Of a DNA stretch of 64,000 nucleotides, positions 9,008 to 17,066 are shown piece after piece. Source of the stretch: Bifidobacterium hapali (GTDB lineage: Bacteria; Actinomycetota; Actinomycetes; Actinomycetales; Bifidobacteriaceae); assembly GCF_002259755.1 (NCBI RefSeq), contig NZ_MWWY01000005.1:186001-250000 (forward strand), in the 5' to 3' direction. The translations under genes and the position numbers were made by a program. How positions within the stretch are numbered: the stretch's first letter is position 1; every line of letters begins with the position of its first letter. The notes under the pieces were generated by a model, which was given only the letters and a program-made list of their open reading frames with translations, did no database searches and was not told the origin of the DNA.

Positions 9008-9628
9008 TTACTTGACGACCTTGAAACCGCCGGTCCACGGGGTCTGCTCGGTCACGCCGAGAATGATCTGCAGCGCGCCGTAGCCTTCCAGATACTGTGC
9101 GCGCTTAAGAGCGCCAGCATCCACGGTCTTGAGTCCAGCACCTTCGATGAACGATGCGACGGCCTTCTTGGCGTTCTCGTCATCACCTGCCAGCTGCACG
9201 ACGGTCGGAGCACCGTCGTTGACTCCGGTGGCTAGCGTTGCGGCAAAGGTGGTGTTGAACGCCTTGACTACAGCACTGTTCGGCAGTTTGCTGGCCACAT
9301 ATTCGGCTGCCGACGCGGCACCCTGCGGCAGGGCGAGATCGAAGGTGGTGAAGTCGATCGGGTTGGAAACATCGACAATGGTCTTTCCTGCGAGCTGGTC
9401 AGCATAGGCAGCGATTGCCTCATCGTAGGCGGGGAATGGCAACGCGAGTACGACGATGTCGCCGCTGATGGTCGCTTCGCCGAACTGTGCGCCGGTAACG
9501 CCCTCAGCTGCTGCAGCGGCCTTATCGGGGTTGCGATCGATGACCTGTACGCTTGCACCGGACCTAACAGCAATGCCTGCCACTGCAGAGCCGATGTTGC
9601 CTGCGCCGAAGATAGTGATGGTGCTCAT
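9008..9628 (-). CDS. NADP-binding reductase, F420-dependent NADP reductase-like
   Basis: A 206-aa protein with an N-terminal Rossmann motif, ITIFGAGNIGSAVAG, followed by VIDRNPDKA. Later segments are characteristic of the NADP oxidoreductase coenzyme F420-dependent family: VSNPIDF, VVKAFNT, and the C-terminal LKRAQYLEGYGALQI. Bifidobacteria are not known to use F420, so it more likely reduces another flavin or small carbonyl. AAAGGACATCATC precedes the ATG. It is divergent from the PadR gene, and the intergenic region carries two matching dyads, so PadR probably controls it. Confidence 0.85.
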   Translation of the reverse strand: MSTITIFGAGNIGSAVAGIAVRSGASVQVIDRNPDKAAAAAEGVTGAQFGEATISGDIVVLALPFPAYDEAIAAYADQLAGKTIVDVSNPIDFTTFDLALPQGAASAAEYVASKLPNSAVVKAFNTTFAATLATGVNDGAPTVVQLAGDDENAKKAVASFIEGAGLKTVDAGALKRAQYLEGYGALQIILGVTEQTPWTGGFKVVK

Positions 9629-9761
9629 GATGATGTCCTTTCGGTAGGGCGCGCGCTTTTGGGATTGCGCCTGTTTAGTTGTGGTTGTTTGCTTGTGCGA
9701 TCTGGCGGAAGGTTTGTGGCCTCCTGCGTGATTGCGTTGATGCCAGTATGCATCTCATTGC

Positions 9762-9786
9762 GATATATTTCAAATCGAGATATATC
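9762..9786. promoter_or_regulatory. PadR-type operator candidate 1
   Basis: A 25-bp dyad from GATATATTTC to GAGATATATC around the centre AAA; 10 of 12 base pairs match. It shares the core TCAAAT(C/T)GA with the second dyad at 9874. Position is between the divergent reductase and PadR genes. Confidence 0.55.
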
Positions 9787-9873
9787 AAAAAGATTTATGG
9801 AGGTTGCAAAATCTTTGCAATGACGCCGATTGTGTGGGGTTGTTGGTTCTCTGTGACTGGCGTGTCGTTCTGA

Positions 9874-9894
9874 GATATCTCAAATTGAGCTATC
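9874..9894. promoter_or_regulatory. PadR-type operator candidate 2, abutting the padR start
   Basis: GATATCTCAA-A-TTGAGCTATC is a 10-bp inverted repeat with one mismatch. It ends one base before the first possible PadR start codon, as expected for autorepression. Confidence 0.6.
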
Positions 9895-10434
9895 ATGATG
9901 GATATGATGAATACGATTGAACTGATGACACTGGGCTTTTTGTCCGAAGAGCCATTGTGTGGCTACCGGCTGCGCAAAAAAATGGAGCAGCTGCAGGGTT
10001 ACATGCAAGCCGTTTCCGATGGCACGTTGCATACGGTGACCAGCAGGTTTGTGAAAGCCGGATACATCGGCGAAACCTTCAACGTCGTCAACGGTCGGCG
10101 ACTGCGTGAATTCCATCTCGAACCGGCCGGTCGTGCAGCACTCATTGACGAGCTCAAAAACACCAGCGGCTACATGCTCACCAACATCACCAAATGGGCG
10201 GTCGTCATGTCATTCCTGTCAGTCATTCCAGACGAGGAAGATCGACGTGTCGTATTGCGCCGACGTCTCGACCTGCTCGAATCCGACGTGCGGCGTCTCT
10301 ACAGCGACGGCGAAGGCCCCATCGATAACGATGACGTCACCGACAAATATCGACGTGCCATCATCATGGTTCACGACGCTGAAATCGACGCCGAACGCTC
10401 GTGGCTCAAGCAGGAGCTTGGTATTGACAAGTGA
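9895..10434 (+). CDS. PadR-family transcriptional regulator
   Basis: A 179-aa regulator. The N-terminal winged helix (LMTLGFLSEEPLCGYRLRKK, then VSDGTLHTVTSRFVKAGYI and the GRRLREFHLEPAGRAAL wing) is PadR-like. The C-terminal ~80 residues are the helical dimerisation region of the Vir/PadR_C type. It lacks the canonical PSxYPxL turn, having GTLHTVTSRF instead. Start codons at 9895 and 9904 are both possible; no Shine-Dalgarno is seen because an operator-like dyad occupies that place, so translation may be leaderless. The matching upstream dyads suggest autoregulation and control of the divergent reductase. Confidence 0.85.
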   Translation: MMDMMNTIELMTLGFLSEEPLCGYRLRKKMEQLQGYMQAVSDGTLHTVTSRFVKAGYIGETFNVVNGRRLREFHLEPAGRAALIDELKNTSGYMLTNITKWAVVMSFLSVIPDEEDRRVVLRRRLDLLESDVRRLYSDGEGPIDNDDVTDKYRRAIIMVHDAEIDAERSWLKQELGIDK

Positions 10435-10837
10435 GTTTGCTGCCCGTCGTGGTTCTCGATTGACTGTGCGTCGCCATCGTGTGCAACCCGAATCTGTGCC
10501 CTCGCCAGACGATATTGTGCGTCTCTACCGCACGATGATGGCAACGCCAAGGCCGGCTCTTTCCTCGCAGGCTGGCAACGGTAGTGGTTTCCTGGCATGT
10601 CACGCTGTAGGTGGGCGTCGGGCGACGGCTGTGTGGAGGCGTATCTTGCAGTTGTAGGGTGTCAGTGCGTTGGTGGTGCATTGGTTCGGGATTTGCATGA
10701 CCGGGCGCGCTCCGATGGAATGGCTGTTTTCCGCCGTTTTCGGTAGTGCGACAGGTGGTGCCATAGTGCGGGCCGGGCGGTGTATGGCGTGGTCATGCCC
10801 TACGACTGCAAGATACCGGCCAGTGAACCGTTCGGCA
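10435..10837. other. 403-bp stretch without a confident gene
   Basis: A reading frame from a TTG at 10423 to 10657 would give ~77 Arg-rich residues. It overlaps the padR stop and has no homology I recognise. The remainder shows stops in all frames and no hairpin or repeat of note. It may hold remnants of a lost gene. Confidence 0.3.
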
Positions 10838-11575
10838 TTACTGAAGTGCGACCAAATCCGGGGTTGCCTGTTCGATCACGCCGTCCGCCAGCAGACGATA
10901 GCATCGCTTTGATGGGTGAAAATCATCACTCGCCCAAAACTGAGCATCCGTCAGGCCAGTGTCATAGTGCGTCATATCCACAAAACGCACCTGCTTGTCG
11001 GCACAGATTGCCTTGCTCATCGCGGTCTGTGCGTCGGTCATATCCAAAATCGCCTTACGCAAAGTCCGGCCGAGCGCCGGCGAACGATACACCTGACCGG
11101 AACTGAGCACCACAACATGCGGGCACAGTGCCTTGGCCTCATCGATAGCAGCGGTCAGATCAGCGCGCCATTCCTTCGCACTGCGACGAGCCATCACATC
11201 ATTCGAACCGGCACACAGCACCAGCAAATCTGGCTGTTCCTTAACCTGCGGCAGTAAACGAAATCGTACGCGGCGCATCGTAGCCCCCAGTTTGCCATAC
11301 GCCGCCCATCGCACTGGGCGATTAACGACATTGGTAAGTGTGCGAGCCATGTCGGGCACTAAACCATCTCTCTGATTGTCGACGCCGCATCCAACGGTCA
11401 GCGAATCACCAACGACAACCAACGTGAACGGTTTGTTCGACGACGGCGCATGATCGGCCGGTACTGGCACTAGTCCACGGCGCTCGCCGTCCGGCTCAGG
11501 CGCAAGTTGTACGGTATGCTGTGCCACCAACGCTTCGGTTAGCGCGATCGGTCGTTCCCACCACGACAATGCCAT
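10838..11575 (-). CDS. SGNH/GDSL-family hydrolase
   Basis: A 245-aa esterase/lipase-fold protein. The family blocks are in order: block I VVVGDSLTVG with the nucleophile Ser near residue 58, a Gly in AAYGKLGAT, block III CAGSNDVM, and block V ASDDFHPSKRCY with the catalytic Asp and His. The ~45 residues before block I are not a signal peptide, so the enzyme is probably cytoplasmic. It may deacylate a sugar or lipid ester; substrate is unknown. GGAGGGG precedes the ATG at 11575. Confidence 0.9.
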   Translation of the reverse strand: MALSWWERPIALTEALVAQHTVQLAPEPDGERRGLVPVPADHAPSSNKPFTLVVVGDSLTVGCGVDNQRDGLVPDMARTLTNVVNRPVRWAAYGKLGATMRRVRFRLLPQVKEQPDLLVLCAGSNDVMARRSAKEWRADLTAAIDEAKALCPHVVVLSSGQVYRSPALGRTLRKAILDMTDAQTAMSKAICADKQVRFVDMTHYDTGLTDAQFWASDDFHPSKRCYRLLADGVIEQATPDLVALQ

Positions 11576-11704
11576 AGTTGTTCCCCTCCGTGTACGAGCA
11601 TATCGACGTCAAATTGTAGCGGTGACGCGTGAAGATGAGACGAATATGTGATGTTGCTGATACGGATGTCTATTCACCGTGCTTTTTATGCCGAAGCTCT
11701 TCCG

Positions 11705-11820
11705 TTTTCGAGCGTAACTGCGCGCATTAGCGACGGCTGCGCGCACTTACGCTCGAAAATCAGGCTAAAAACAAGCATAACTGCGCGCAGGCTTCGTGAG
11801 TGCGCGCAGTTACGCTCGTT
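11705..11820 (+). repeat. Family A double-hairpin palindromic element (copy A1)
   Basis: Two successive hairpins. Each arm reads GAGCGTAASTGCGCGCA (S is C or G; the second hairpin has AAGCATAACTG) and each loop is 11 nt. A ~20-nt linker rich in A with a central GGC separates them. It lies between the divergent SGNH hydrolase and DHA3 exporter genes. Copies A2 (14313) and A3 (15703) flank the DUF559-like gene. Confidence 0.85.
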
Positions 11821-12128
11821 CTGTGATACGAATGTCTACTTTGTCGGGTTTCGTTAGGTACGGGGGAATTTTTGTCGTAAAGTGCGATTATGGTGAGCAC
11901 CATGTGTTCAATGCGTTGCATGATGAGCGAGTTTTTCGCCAAGCCTGCCATTTAGCGGGATAGTGGGCTCGGCCCGGGCGGTCCGGGCGAGGTTGCCGTT
12001 ATAGGCGGGCATACATTCAGGTATATGTTCTTCCGCTATATTTCGTTACGTGGCGACCTTACATCAATCCAATTGAACGTTCGCGTGCGAAATGAATCGT
12101 GCGTTTCACTGGAAAGTTATGAACACAT
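11821..12128. other. Intergenic region before the DHA3 exporter
   Basis: About 300 bp with a GC-rich patch (GGCCCGGGCGGTCCGGGCG) near 11974-11990 and no convincing ORF. A 21-codon ATG frame around 11891-11953 lacks a ribosome binding site. A promoter for the downstream exporter is probably here but no clear boxes were identified. Confidence 0.3.
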
Positions 12129-13610
12129 ATGTCGCAGAATACACATACTGCTCAATCAACTGTTGAATCGGCCCCTGAATCAACCGTGACCGAATCGGCT
12201 GCAATCGAATCAACCGTAGCTAGGTCCGCTGATTCGATTAAGTCTGATCAGAGTACTCCTGATCCGCGCGATGCTGGCTGGATGTCACGCGTTGCGTTGC
12301 TGCTCACTGGGCAAGCATTCTCCCTACTTGGCTCCAGCATCGTCCAATACGCCCTGTGGTGGTGGATTGTGCTGGAATCCAAAACCGGCATGGCTATGTT
12401 GTTAGCCACGCTTTTCGGCGTTGTACCGCAGGCTATTGTCTCCATGTTCGGCGGTCCGATGGCTGATCGTTACAACCGCAAACTGCTTATCATGCTGCCG
12501 GATCTCATCATTGCGGCCGTAACCGTGGCGCTGTCGTTCAGTTTTGCAATGGGATGGGCCAGCCTGTCGGTGATTTTCGTGGTACTGCTCATTCGCTCAT
12601 CTGGCGGTGGCGTACAAATGCCTGCCGTGCAGTCGTTCATTCCCGATGTGACGCCGACGGGCAAGCTGCTGCGCGTGAACTCGATCTTCGGCGTGATCAA
12701 CTCGGCGAATATGATCGTGGCTCCCGCCATCGCAGCCGTGCTCGTGAACATGGTGCCGTTGTGGTCGATTCTGCTTGTCGACGTGACGACCGCGGTAATC
12801 GGTGTCGGATTCGTTTCCATGATTCGAGTGCCGAAAAAGTCGAGCGCGACGGATACCGGTACGGCTCAGACAATCAGTATGCAGAACGCAACGGCTGACG
12901 AAGCCGTGAAAGCCGCGACCGATGGTACGCATCTGTTCGCTGCTACTCTTCGTCGTACGTTTGTCGATCTCAAGGATGGATTCAGGTATGCAATGGGCCA
13001 TCCCCATCTCAAAGGGGTCATTCTAGGTGATGCACTCACTTGTTTTGTGGCCGTCGCGCCGATGAATCTGACTCTGCTGCTCATGACCCGCGAATACGAG
13101 GGAATCGACCTGAACCTTGGATTCGTGAACCTTACCACTGCCTCCGATAAGCTCGCGGCCAACGAACTCGGATGGAGCATTGGCATGTTGCTTGGCGGCG
13201 CGTTCATGTCGACAATCGGCGCGAAAATACTGCGCGACGGACGCGCTCAAATGCGTATGGTGGTGGTTGGCATTGCACTGGTCGGCATTACGGTCATCGG
13301 TCTTGGCGTGGCGCCGAATTTGTTGGCGTACCTGATTATCGATGTACTCAATGGTATTGCGTCGGCCGTATGCGTCGGCCCGATGCGCACGATCATGCAA
13401 TCCGAGTCCGATGAATCGATGACCGGCCGTGTGTTTGGCCTTGAAACCACCATGGCGACGTTTGGTATGCCGTTGGGCATGCTGATATTCGCTCCGCTCG
13501 CCGACGTCATACCGATTTCGTGGGTGTTCATCGCTGGAGGAGTGCTCACGTTGCCGGTCGCATGGTATGTGCGATTGCTGTTTCGACGTGGTGTGTCAGA
13601 CGCTGCGTGA
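12129..13610 (+). CDS. MFS exporter, DHA3 (macrolide-efflux-like) family
   Basis: A 493-aa transporter with about 12 membrane segments after a ~45-residue polar, Ser/Thr/Glu-rich N-terminus. Characteristic stretches are LLTGQAFSLLGSSIVQYALWW in helix 1, FGGPMADRYNRKLLIML in the loop 2-3 motif, SFIPDVTP, and a central loop of ~50 charged residues. The family includes MefA/LmrP-like drug exporters. A short segment (MRTIMQSESDESMTGR) near residue 418 recurs in a decayed paralogue fragment at 22240. The substrate is unknown. Confidence 0.9.
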   Translation: MSQNTHTAQSTVESAPESTVTESAAIESTVARSADSIKSDQSTPDPRDAGWMSRVALLLTGQAFSLLGSSIVQYALWWWIVLESKTGMAMLLATLFGVVPQAIVSMFGGPMADRYNRKLLIMLPDLIIAAVTVALSFSFAMGWASLSVIFVVLLIRSSGGGVQMPAVQSFIPDVTPTGKLLRVNSIFGVINSANMIVAPAIAAVLVNMVPLWSILLVDVTTAVIGVGFVSMIRVPKKSSATDTGTAQTISMQNATADEAVKAATDGTHLFAATLRRTFVDLKDGFRYAMGHPHLKGVILGDALTCFVAVAPMNLTLLLMTREYEGIDLNLGFVNLTTASDKLAANELGWSIGMLLGGAFMSTIGAKILRDGRAQMRMVVVGIALVGITVIGLGVAPNLLAYLIIDVLNGIASAVCVGPMRTIMQSESDESMTGRVFGLETTMATFGMPLGMLIFAPLADVIPISWVFIAGGVLTLPVAWYVRLLFRRGVSDAA

Positions 13611-13678
13611 GAGTTGCCGCACTCCCGTACTTTCAGCTAATTGACTTCGAGCGCTTGAAGCCTTTATCGTCGAGGGTA

Positions 13679-13720
13679 TCGGCTGTTTGATAATGATCAT
13701 ATGACTAACCGAACAGCCGA
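13679..13720. promoter_or_regulatory. Inverted repeat upstream of the cupin gene
   Basis: Nine-base arms TCGGCTGTT and AACAGCCGA are separated by 24 nt, 33 bp before the cupin start. It may be an operator or a terminator for the upstream exporter; no T-run follows. Confidence 0.4.
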
Positions 13721-13752
13721 CGATTCCCATATGTCGTGGCAAGGAGCGAATC

Positions 13753-14151
13753 ATGGATAATCCAAGTGCATTCCCAATGGGTGAACCGAATGATGCGTAC
13801 GCCCAGTATTTCGAAGGACAAAGTTATCTGTCTGCTTTGGCTGGCGACGATACGGTAAGTGTTGCCAACGTCACCTTCGAGCCGGGCTGCACGAACCACT
13901 GGCATATTCATCACGGCATATGCCAGATTCTGCTGGCTGTGGGCGGCCGCGGATACTACCAGATCGATGGACATGACCCGGTTGAGCTCAAGCCCGGTGA
14001 TGTGGCGTACATTCCGCCGGACACTAAGCATTGGCATGGTGCGGCTCCTACCAAGTCCTTCGCGCATGTGGCTGTCATGCCCAAGGCGGACGGCGCATCG
14101 ACCGAATGGCTTGAGCCTGTCGATGAGGCTGCATATCACGCGCTCTCATAG
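13753..14151 (+). CDS. Small cupin-domain protein
   Basis: A 132-aa single-domain cupin. The first metal motif reads HWHIHHGICQILL (His ligands present; the usual Glu is Gln), and the second PGDVAYIPPDTKHWHGA supplies the last His. Small stand-alone cupins of this type occur with carboxymuconolactone decarboxylase-like or quercetinase-like activities, but a specific reaction cannot be assigned. AAGGAGCGAATC precedes the ATG. Confidence 0.88.
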   Translation: MDNPSAFPMGEPNDAYAQYFEGQSYLSALAGDDTVSVANVTFEPGCTNHWHIHHGICQILLAVGGRGYYQIDGHDPVELKPGDVAYIPPDTKHWHGAAPTKSFAHVAVMPKADGASTEWLEPVDEAAYHALS

Positions 14152-14312
14152 CGTGGCGTCGCGTGCAGGGTGGTCTGAAGGCGACTGCAACCAGCACACT
14201 CGTACTGTTGATCATGTGTAGGTACGTGTAGGTGATGCGCGTCCATATGTATTGCGTGTTGCATCGCGCACGCAGCTTATGCCAACCGTCAATACCGAGC
14301 GCCGTCAATACC

Positions 14313-14424
14313 GAGAGTAAGTGCGCGCAATAACATGACCTGCGCGCACTTACGCTCGTTTTTTCGCCTAATTTCAAGCGTAACTGCGCGCGGGCCTCGA
14401 TATTGCGCGCACTTACGCTTGAAA
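14313..14424 (-). repeat. Family A double-hairpin element (copy A2, inverted orientation)
   Basis: Two hairpins with arms GAGAGTAAGTGCGCGCA / TGCGCGCACTTACGCTCG and TTTCAAGCGTAACTGCGCGC / GCGCGCACTTACGCTTGAAA, each with an 11-nt loop. The linker is the reverse complement of that in A1 and A3, so this copy is inverted. It ends 34 bp beyond the stop of the DUF559-like gene. Confidence 0.85.
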
Positions 14425-14457
14425 TCGGCATATGATCAGTCATGCTAACCCTGTCAT

Positions 14458-15561
14458 TCACCGTTCTCGGCCGCGAATATCAAGACAACGTTCATATTGC
14501 GGATTAGCGACCGTCATCGGCACGTCCGCATCGAGCAGTTTACGTTTCAACGGCGTACGCTGCACGACCTCGTCGTATGTCGTACGAATAATATCCGTTA
14601 CTTTGGCTCGACGTAACGCATCCTCACGATCGCGCTCATCGCGGATCACATCCTGTATGCCACGTCGATGTGTCATTTTGGGATCTACATATTTACGTGT
14701 GCCATCATATTCGAGTACGATCACGCGACCATCATGCGTGTGCCAAACAAAATCGGCGCGATGCCGAACCCAGGGATTATCCGGGTCAATGAACACATGC
14801 TGCAGCTGCGGTACTGCGAATCCCTCGTCAATAATTGTGCCATAACACAGTGATTCGCCGCCGTTCTCGTTGAGTGGATTCGCATAATGCAGCAAGCGCA
14901 GTACACAACTGCAATCAATATGCACTTCATTGCATAGGTCAAGCACTTGCCCGCGTGTAACAAGATTATTGCGAAATGCGGAATCAAACATCGGTAATGC
15001 CTGCACGAATGGGTAACGTAATCCACAGTCGATGAGTGTTCGGGCTGGCGTTGTGATACGCACGATGTTAACGGTATCGGCAACATTGCTACCAGATGCA
15101 GCTGCAGATGCAAGTGTTTCGGGAATCACACTAGTAGCGAATTGTCCGTTACCGAAATGATCGACTAACGTGCAGGTTGGAGCTGTGCGCATGACAATAT
15201 GATGTAAACGCGAGTACGTGCCGGTTGAACGGCCTCTCGGTGAGGCGATGAATACTGATTCGTCATGATGTAGTTTCCACGGATATTCAAGGTGCAACAT
15301 TGCGGCTGCGCTAAGTCCGGCGAATACGCGGTTTGGATACTGATGCGACATTGCTCGGATGATGTGACGCGCCTGTTCTGGAGGAGGTAAGGCATGCCAA
15401 TATTCTGAGCGTGCATACATATTCCGGTAAGGGCGGATGAATTGTCCGCCGTGTAGTCGGGCAGCGAGTGCTTGCTGCTGTAGGTGGTTATTCGGGTAGA
15501 AGCAGCGTCGGCCGCGCTCGCCTTCGATGCGGAGCTGCTCAATGTCATTGCGTAGTTTCAT
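14458..15561 (-). CDS. DUF559-like PD-(D/E)XK nuclease with AbiEi-like N-terminus (paralogue 1)
   Basis: A 367-aa protein. The N-terminal ~170 residues resemble the winged-helix and linker part of AbiEi/transcriptional-regulator-like proteins (IRPYRNMYARSEYW, FAGLSAAAMLHLEYPW, RITTPARTLIDC). The C-terminal ~110 residues carry a Vsr/DUF559-type nuclease pattern: Glu in ENGGES, Asp in RADFVW, then VLEYDGTRKY (Glu, Asp, Lys). The reading frame opens at 15591, but the ATG at 15561 aligns exactly with the paralogue at 43802. No Shine-Dalgarno. Family A palindromes lie on both sides. Roles as a type IV toxin-antitoxin component, defence nuclease or repeat-acting enzyme are all possible; none is shown. 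Confidence 0.8.
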   Translation of the reverse strand: MKLRNDIEQLRIEGERGRRCFYPNNHLQQQALAARLHGGQFIRPYRNMYARSEYWHALPPPEQARHIIRAMSHQYPNRVFAGLSAAAMLHLEYPWKLHHDESVFIASPRGRSTGTYSRLHHIVMRTAPTCTLVDHFGNGQFATSVIPETLASAAASGSNVADTVNIVRITTPARTLIDCGLRYPFVQALPMFDSAFRNNLVTRGQVLDLCNEVHIDCSCVLRLLHYANPLNENGGESLCYGTIIDEGFAVPQLQHVFIDPDNPWVRHRADFVWHTHDGRVIVLEYDGTRKYVDPKMTHRRGIQDVIRDERDREDALRRAKVTDIIRTTYDEVVQRTPLKRKLLDADVPMTVANPQYERCLDIRGRER

Positions 15562-15702
15562 ATGCCAATGGTGGCGGTGTGAGCGTGACAATGCAAGCTG
15601 AACAGGGGTATGTGGTCGAACGGTCGGGTGTTCGGCGTGTCTGTGGATAACTTAGGGATTGTGCTTGTGGCTTGTGCTGGCTGGGTTATGCGGTGCTCAG
15701 AT

Positions 15703-15815
15703 CGAGCGTAACTGCGCGCATTAATGAGGCCTGCGCGCAGTTACGCTCGAAATTGGGCGAAAAAACGAGCGTAAGTGCGCGCAGGTCCTGTTATTGCGCG
15801 CAATTACGCTCGGTT
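15703..15815 (+). repeat. Family A double-hairpin element (copy A3)
   Basis: Hairpin 1 arms CGAGCGTAACTGCGCGCA / TGCGCGCAGTTACGCTCG are perfect. Hairpin 2 has AACGAGCGTAAGTGCGCGCA against TGCGCGCAATTACGCTCGGT. Loops are 11 nt and the linker reads AAATTGGGCGAAAAAACG. It lies 142 bp upstream of the DUF559-like gene, in the divergent region shared with the DUF4432 gene. Confidence 0.85.
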
Positions 15816-15843
15816 CTGGGTGCAAAAAGGCGACGGCACACAA

Positions 15844-15859
15844 TGGAAAACGCTTACCA
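15844..15859. promoter_or_regulatory. LacI-type operator candidate
   Basis: TGGAAAACGCTTACCA matches the LacI/GalR operator pattern, a dyad around a central CG with 6 of 8 pairs. It is 61 bp upstream of the DUF4432 gene. Confidence 0.5.
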
Positions 15860-15919
15860 TCGAGAATGGTATCGAGTACAGTATCGATCAGTCAATGCCA
15901 CTACAAGGAGGTATGAACC

Positions 15920-17014
15920 ATGCTGGTTCAGCATAACAATCCAACTCGCGAAAACATGCTCGCGCACATGGGTAGCTTGCAGCAGGCCGCATATACGCGC
16001 CCGATCGAATATCAGGAGGGTCGCGCCCACGGACTTAAGGCCATCGAGGTCAAGAATGGTCCGCTGCGGTTTATGTCTATGGCTGATCGTGCGCTCGATA
16101 TTGCCCAGATCGAATATCGCGGCGAGAACCTCACATTCCTCTCAAAGCCTGGCCTGAACGGCCGCAATCAGTTCGATACGAACGGTCTTGAAGCCCAACG
16201 TTCGATCATGGGCGGCCTGTTCTTCACCTGTGGCTTCGAGAACATCTGCGCGCCGTATGTCACGCCTAAAGGTTCGCAATATCCAGCCGGCAGTTATCCG
16301 ATGCACGGTCGTATTCGTACCACTCCGGCCGAACACGTCAGCTCCGACGCATACTGGAATGAGAACGGTGATTACGTACTCGAAGTGTCTGGCGAAATGC
16401 GCGAAGCAGAACTGTTCGGCGAGAACATGGTGTTGCGTCGACGTATTACGAGCGTATATGGCACTGCGACGATCACTGTTGAGGACGAAGTGACGAACGA
16501 GTCTTTCCGCGAAGAACCGCTGATGTGGATGTATCACTGCAATGTTGGCTGGCCGCTGCTTGACTCGGGCGCTGAAGTCGTGATCCCAAGTCGCAAGGTC
16601 ACACCGCGCGACGAGACGACTGCTGCCGACGATACCCCGTGGAGTCAGATCGGCGAGCCGGTTGCGAATAAGCCGGAAAGTGTGTATCTGCACGATCTTG
16701 CAGCCGATGAGCACGGCCGCAGTTTTGCAGGCGTGGTGAACCGCAAGCTTGGTCTTGGTCTTACGATCGAGTTTGATGCTGCTGACTTCCCGTATTTTAT
16801 GGAGTGGAAGTCGATGGGTGCTGGCGACTATGTGGTCGGTCTTGAACCGTCTAATTCGAGCGTACTTGGTCGCGGCTGGCATGAGCAGCGTGGCGATTTG
16901 CATACGTTGGCACCGCAGGCTAGCGAACGTAAGACGATCACGTTCACGGTGATCGAAGGGAACGAGGCGATTGACGCATTCGTTGCCCGTCGTGATGCGC
17001 TGGTAAACATCTGA
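15920..17014 (+). CDS. DUF4432 aldose-epimerase-like protein
   Basis: A 364-aa protein of the DUF4432 family with a galactose-mutarotase-like beta-sandwich. Recognisable stretches are KNGPLRFMSMADRALDIAQ, FTCGFENICAPYV with a following PMHGRI, the MYHCNVGWPL block, and a final GLEPSNSSVLGR. Family members are thought to act on sugar anomers in carbohydrate catabolism; the exact substrate is unknown. CAAGGAGGTATGAACC gives a strong ribosome binding site. A LacI-type operator upstream suggests sugar control. Confidence 0.88.
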   Translation: MLVQHNNPTRENMLAHMGSLQQAAYTRPIEYQEGRAHGLKAIEVKNGPLRFMSMADRALDIAQIEYRGENLTFLSKPGLNGRNQFDTNGLEAQRSIMGGLFFTCGFENICAPYVTPKGSQYPAGSYPMHGRIRTTPAEHVSSDAYWNENGDYVLEVSGEMREAELFGENMVLRRRITSVYGTATITVEDEVTNESFREEPLMWMYHCNVGWPLLDSGAEVVIPSRKVTPRDETTAADDTPWSQIGEPVANKPESVYLHDLAADEHGRSFAGVVNRKLGLGLTIEFDAADFPYFMEWKSMGAGDYVVGLEPSNSSVLGRGWHEQRGDLHTLAPQASERKTITFTVIEGNEAIDAFVARRDALVNI

Positions 17015-17066
17015 GGTGATCTAACTGTAGCGTGTGTAGCTTGATGTAGGAAGGCGGCATTGTCGG

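Noticed and set aside
10106-10657. 183-aa plus-strand ORF overlapping padR
   Set aside because: The first two thirds are a shadow of padR in another frame; composition is Arg/Ser-rich with no family match.
11970-12020. tRNA-like GC-rich patch
   Set aside because: No acceptor stem, T-loop or anticodon arm could be folded by eye.
14458-15561. REP-associated tyrosine transposase (RAYT)
   Set aside because: No HUH motif or catalytic Tyr context; the C-terminus is a PD-(D/E)XK/DUF559-like pattern.
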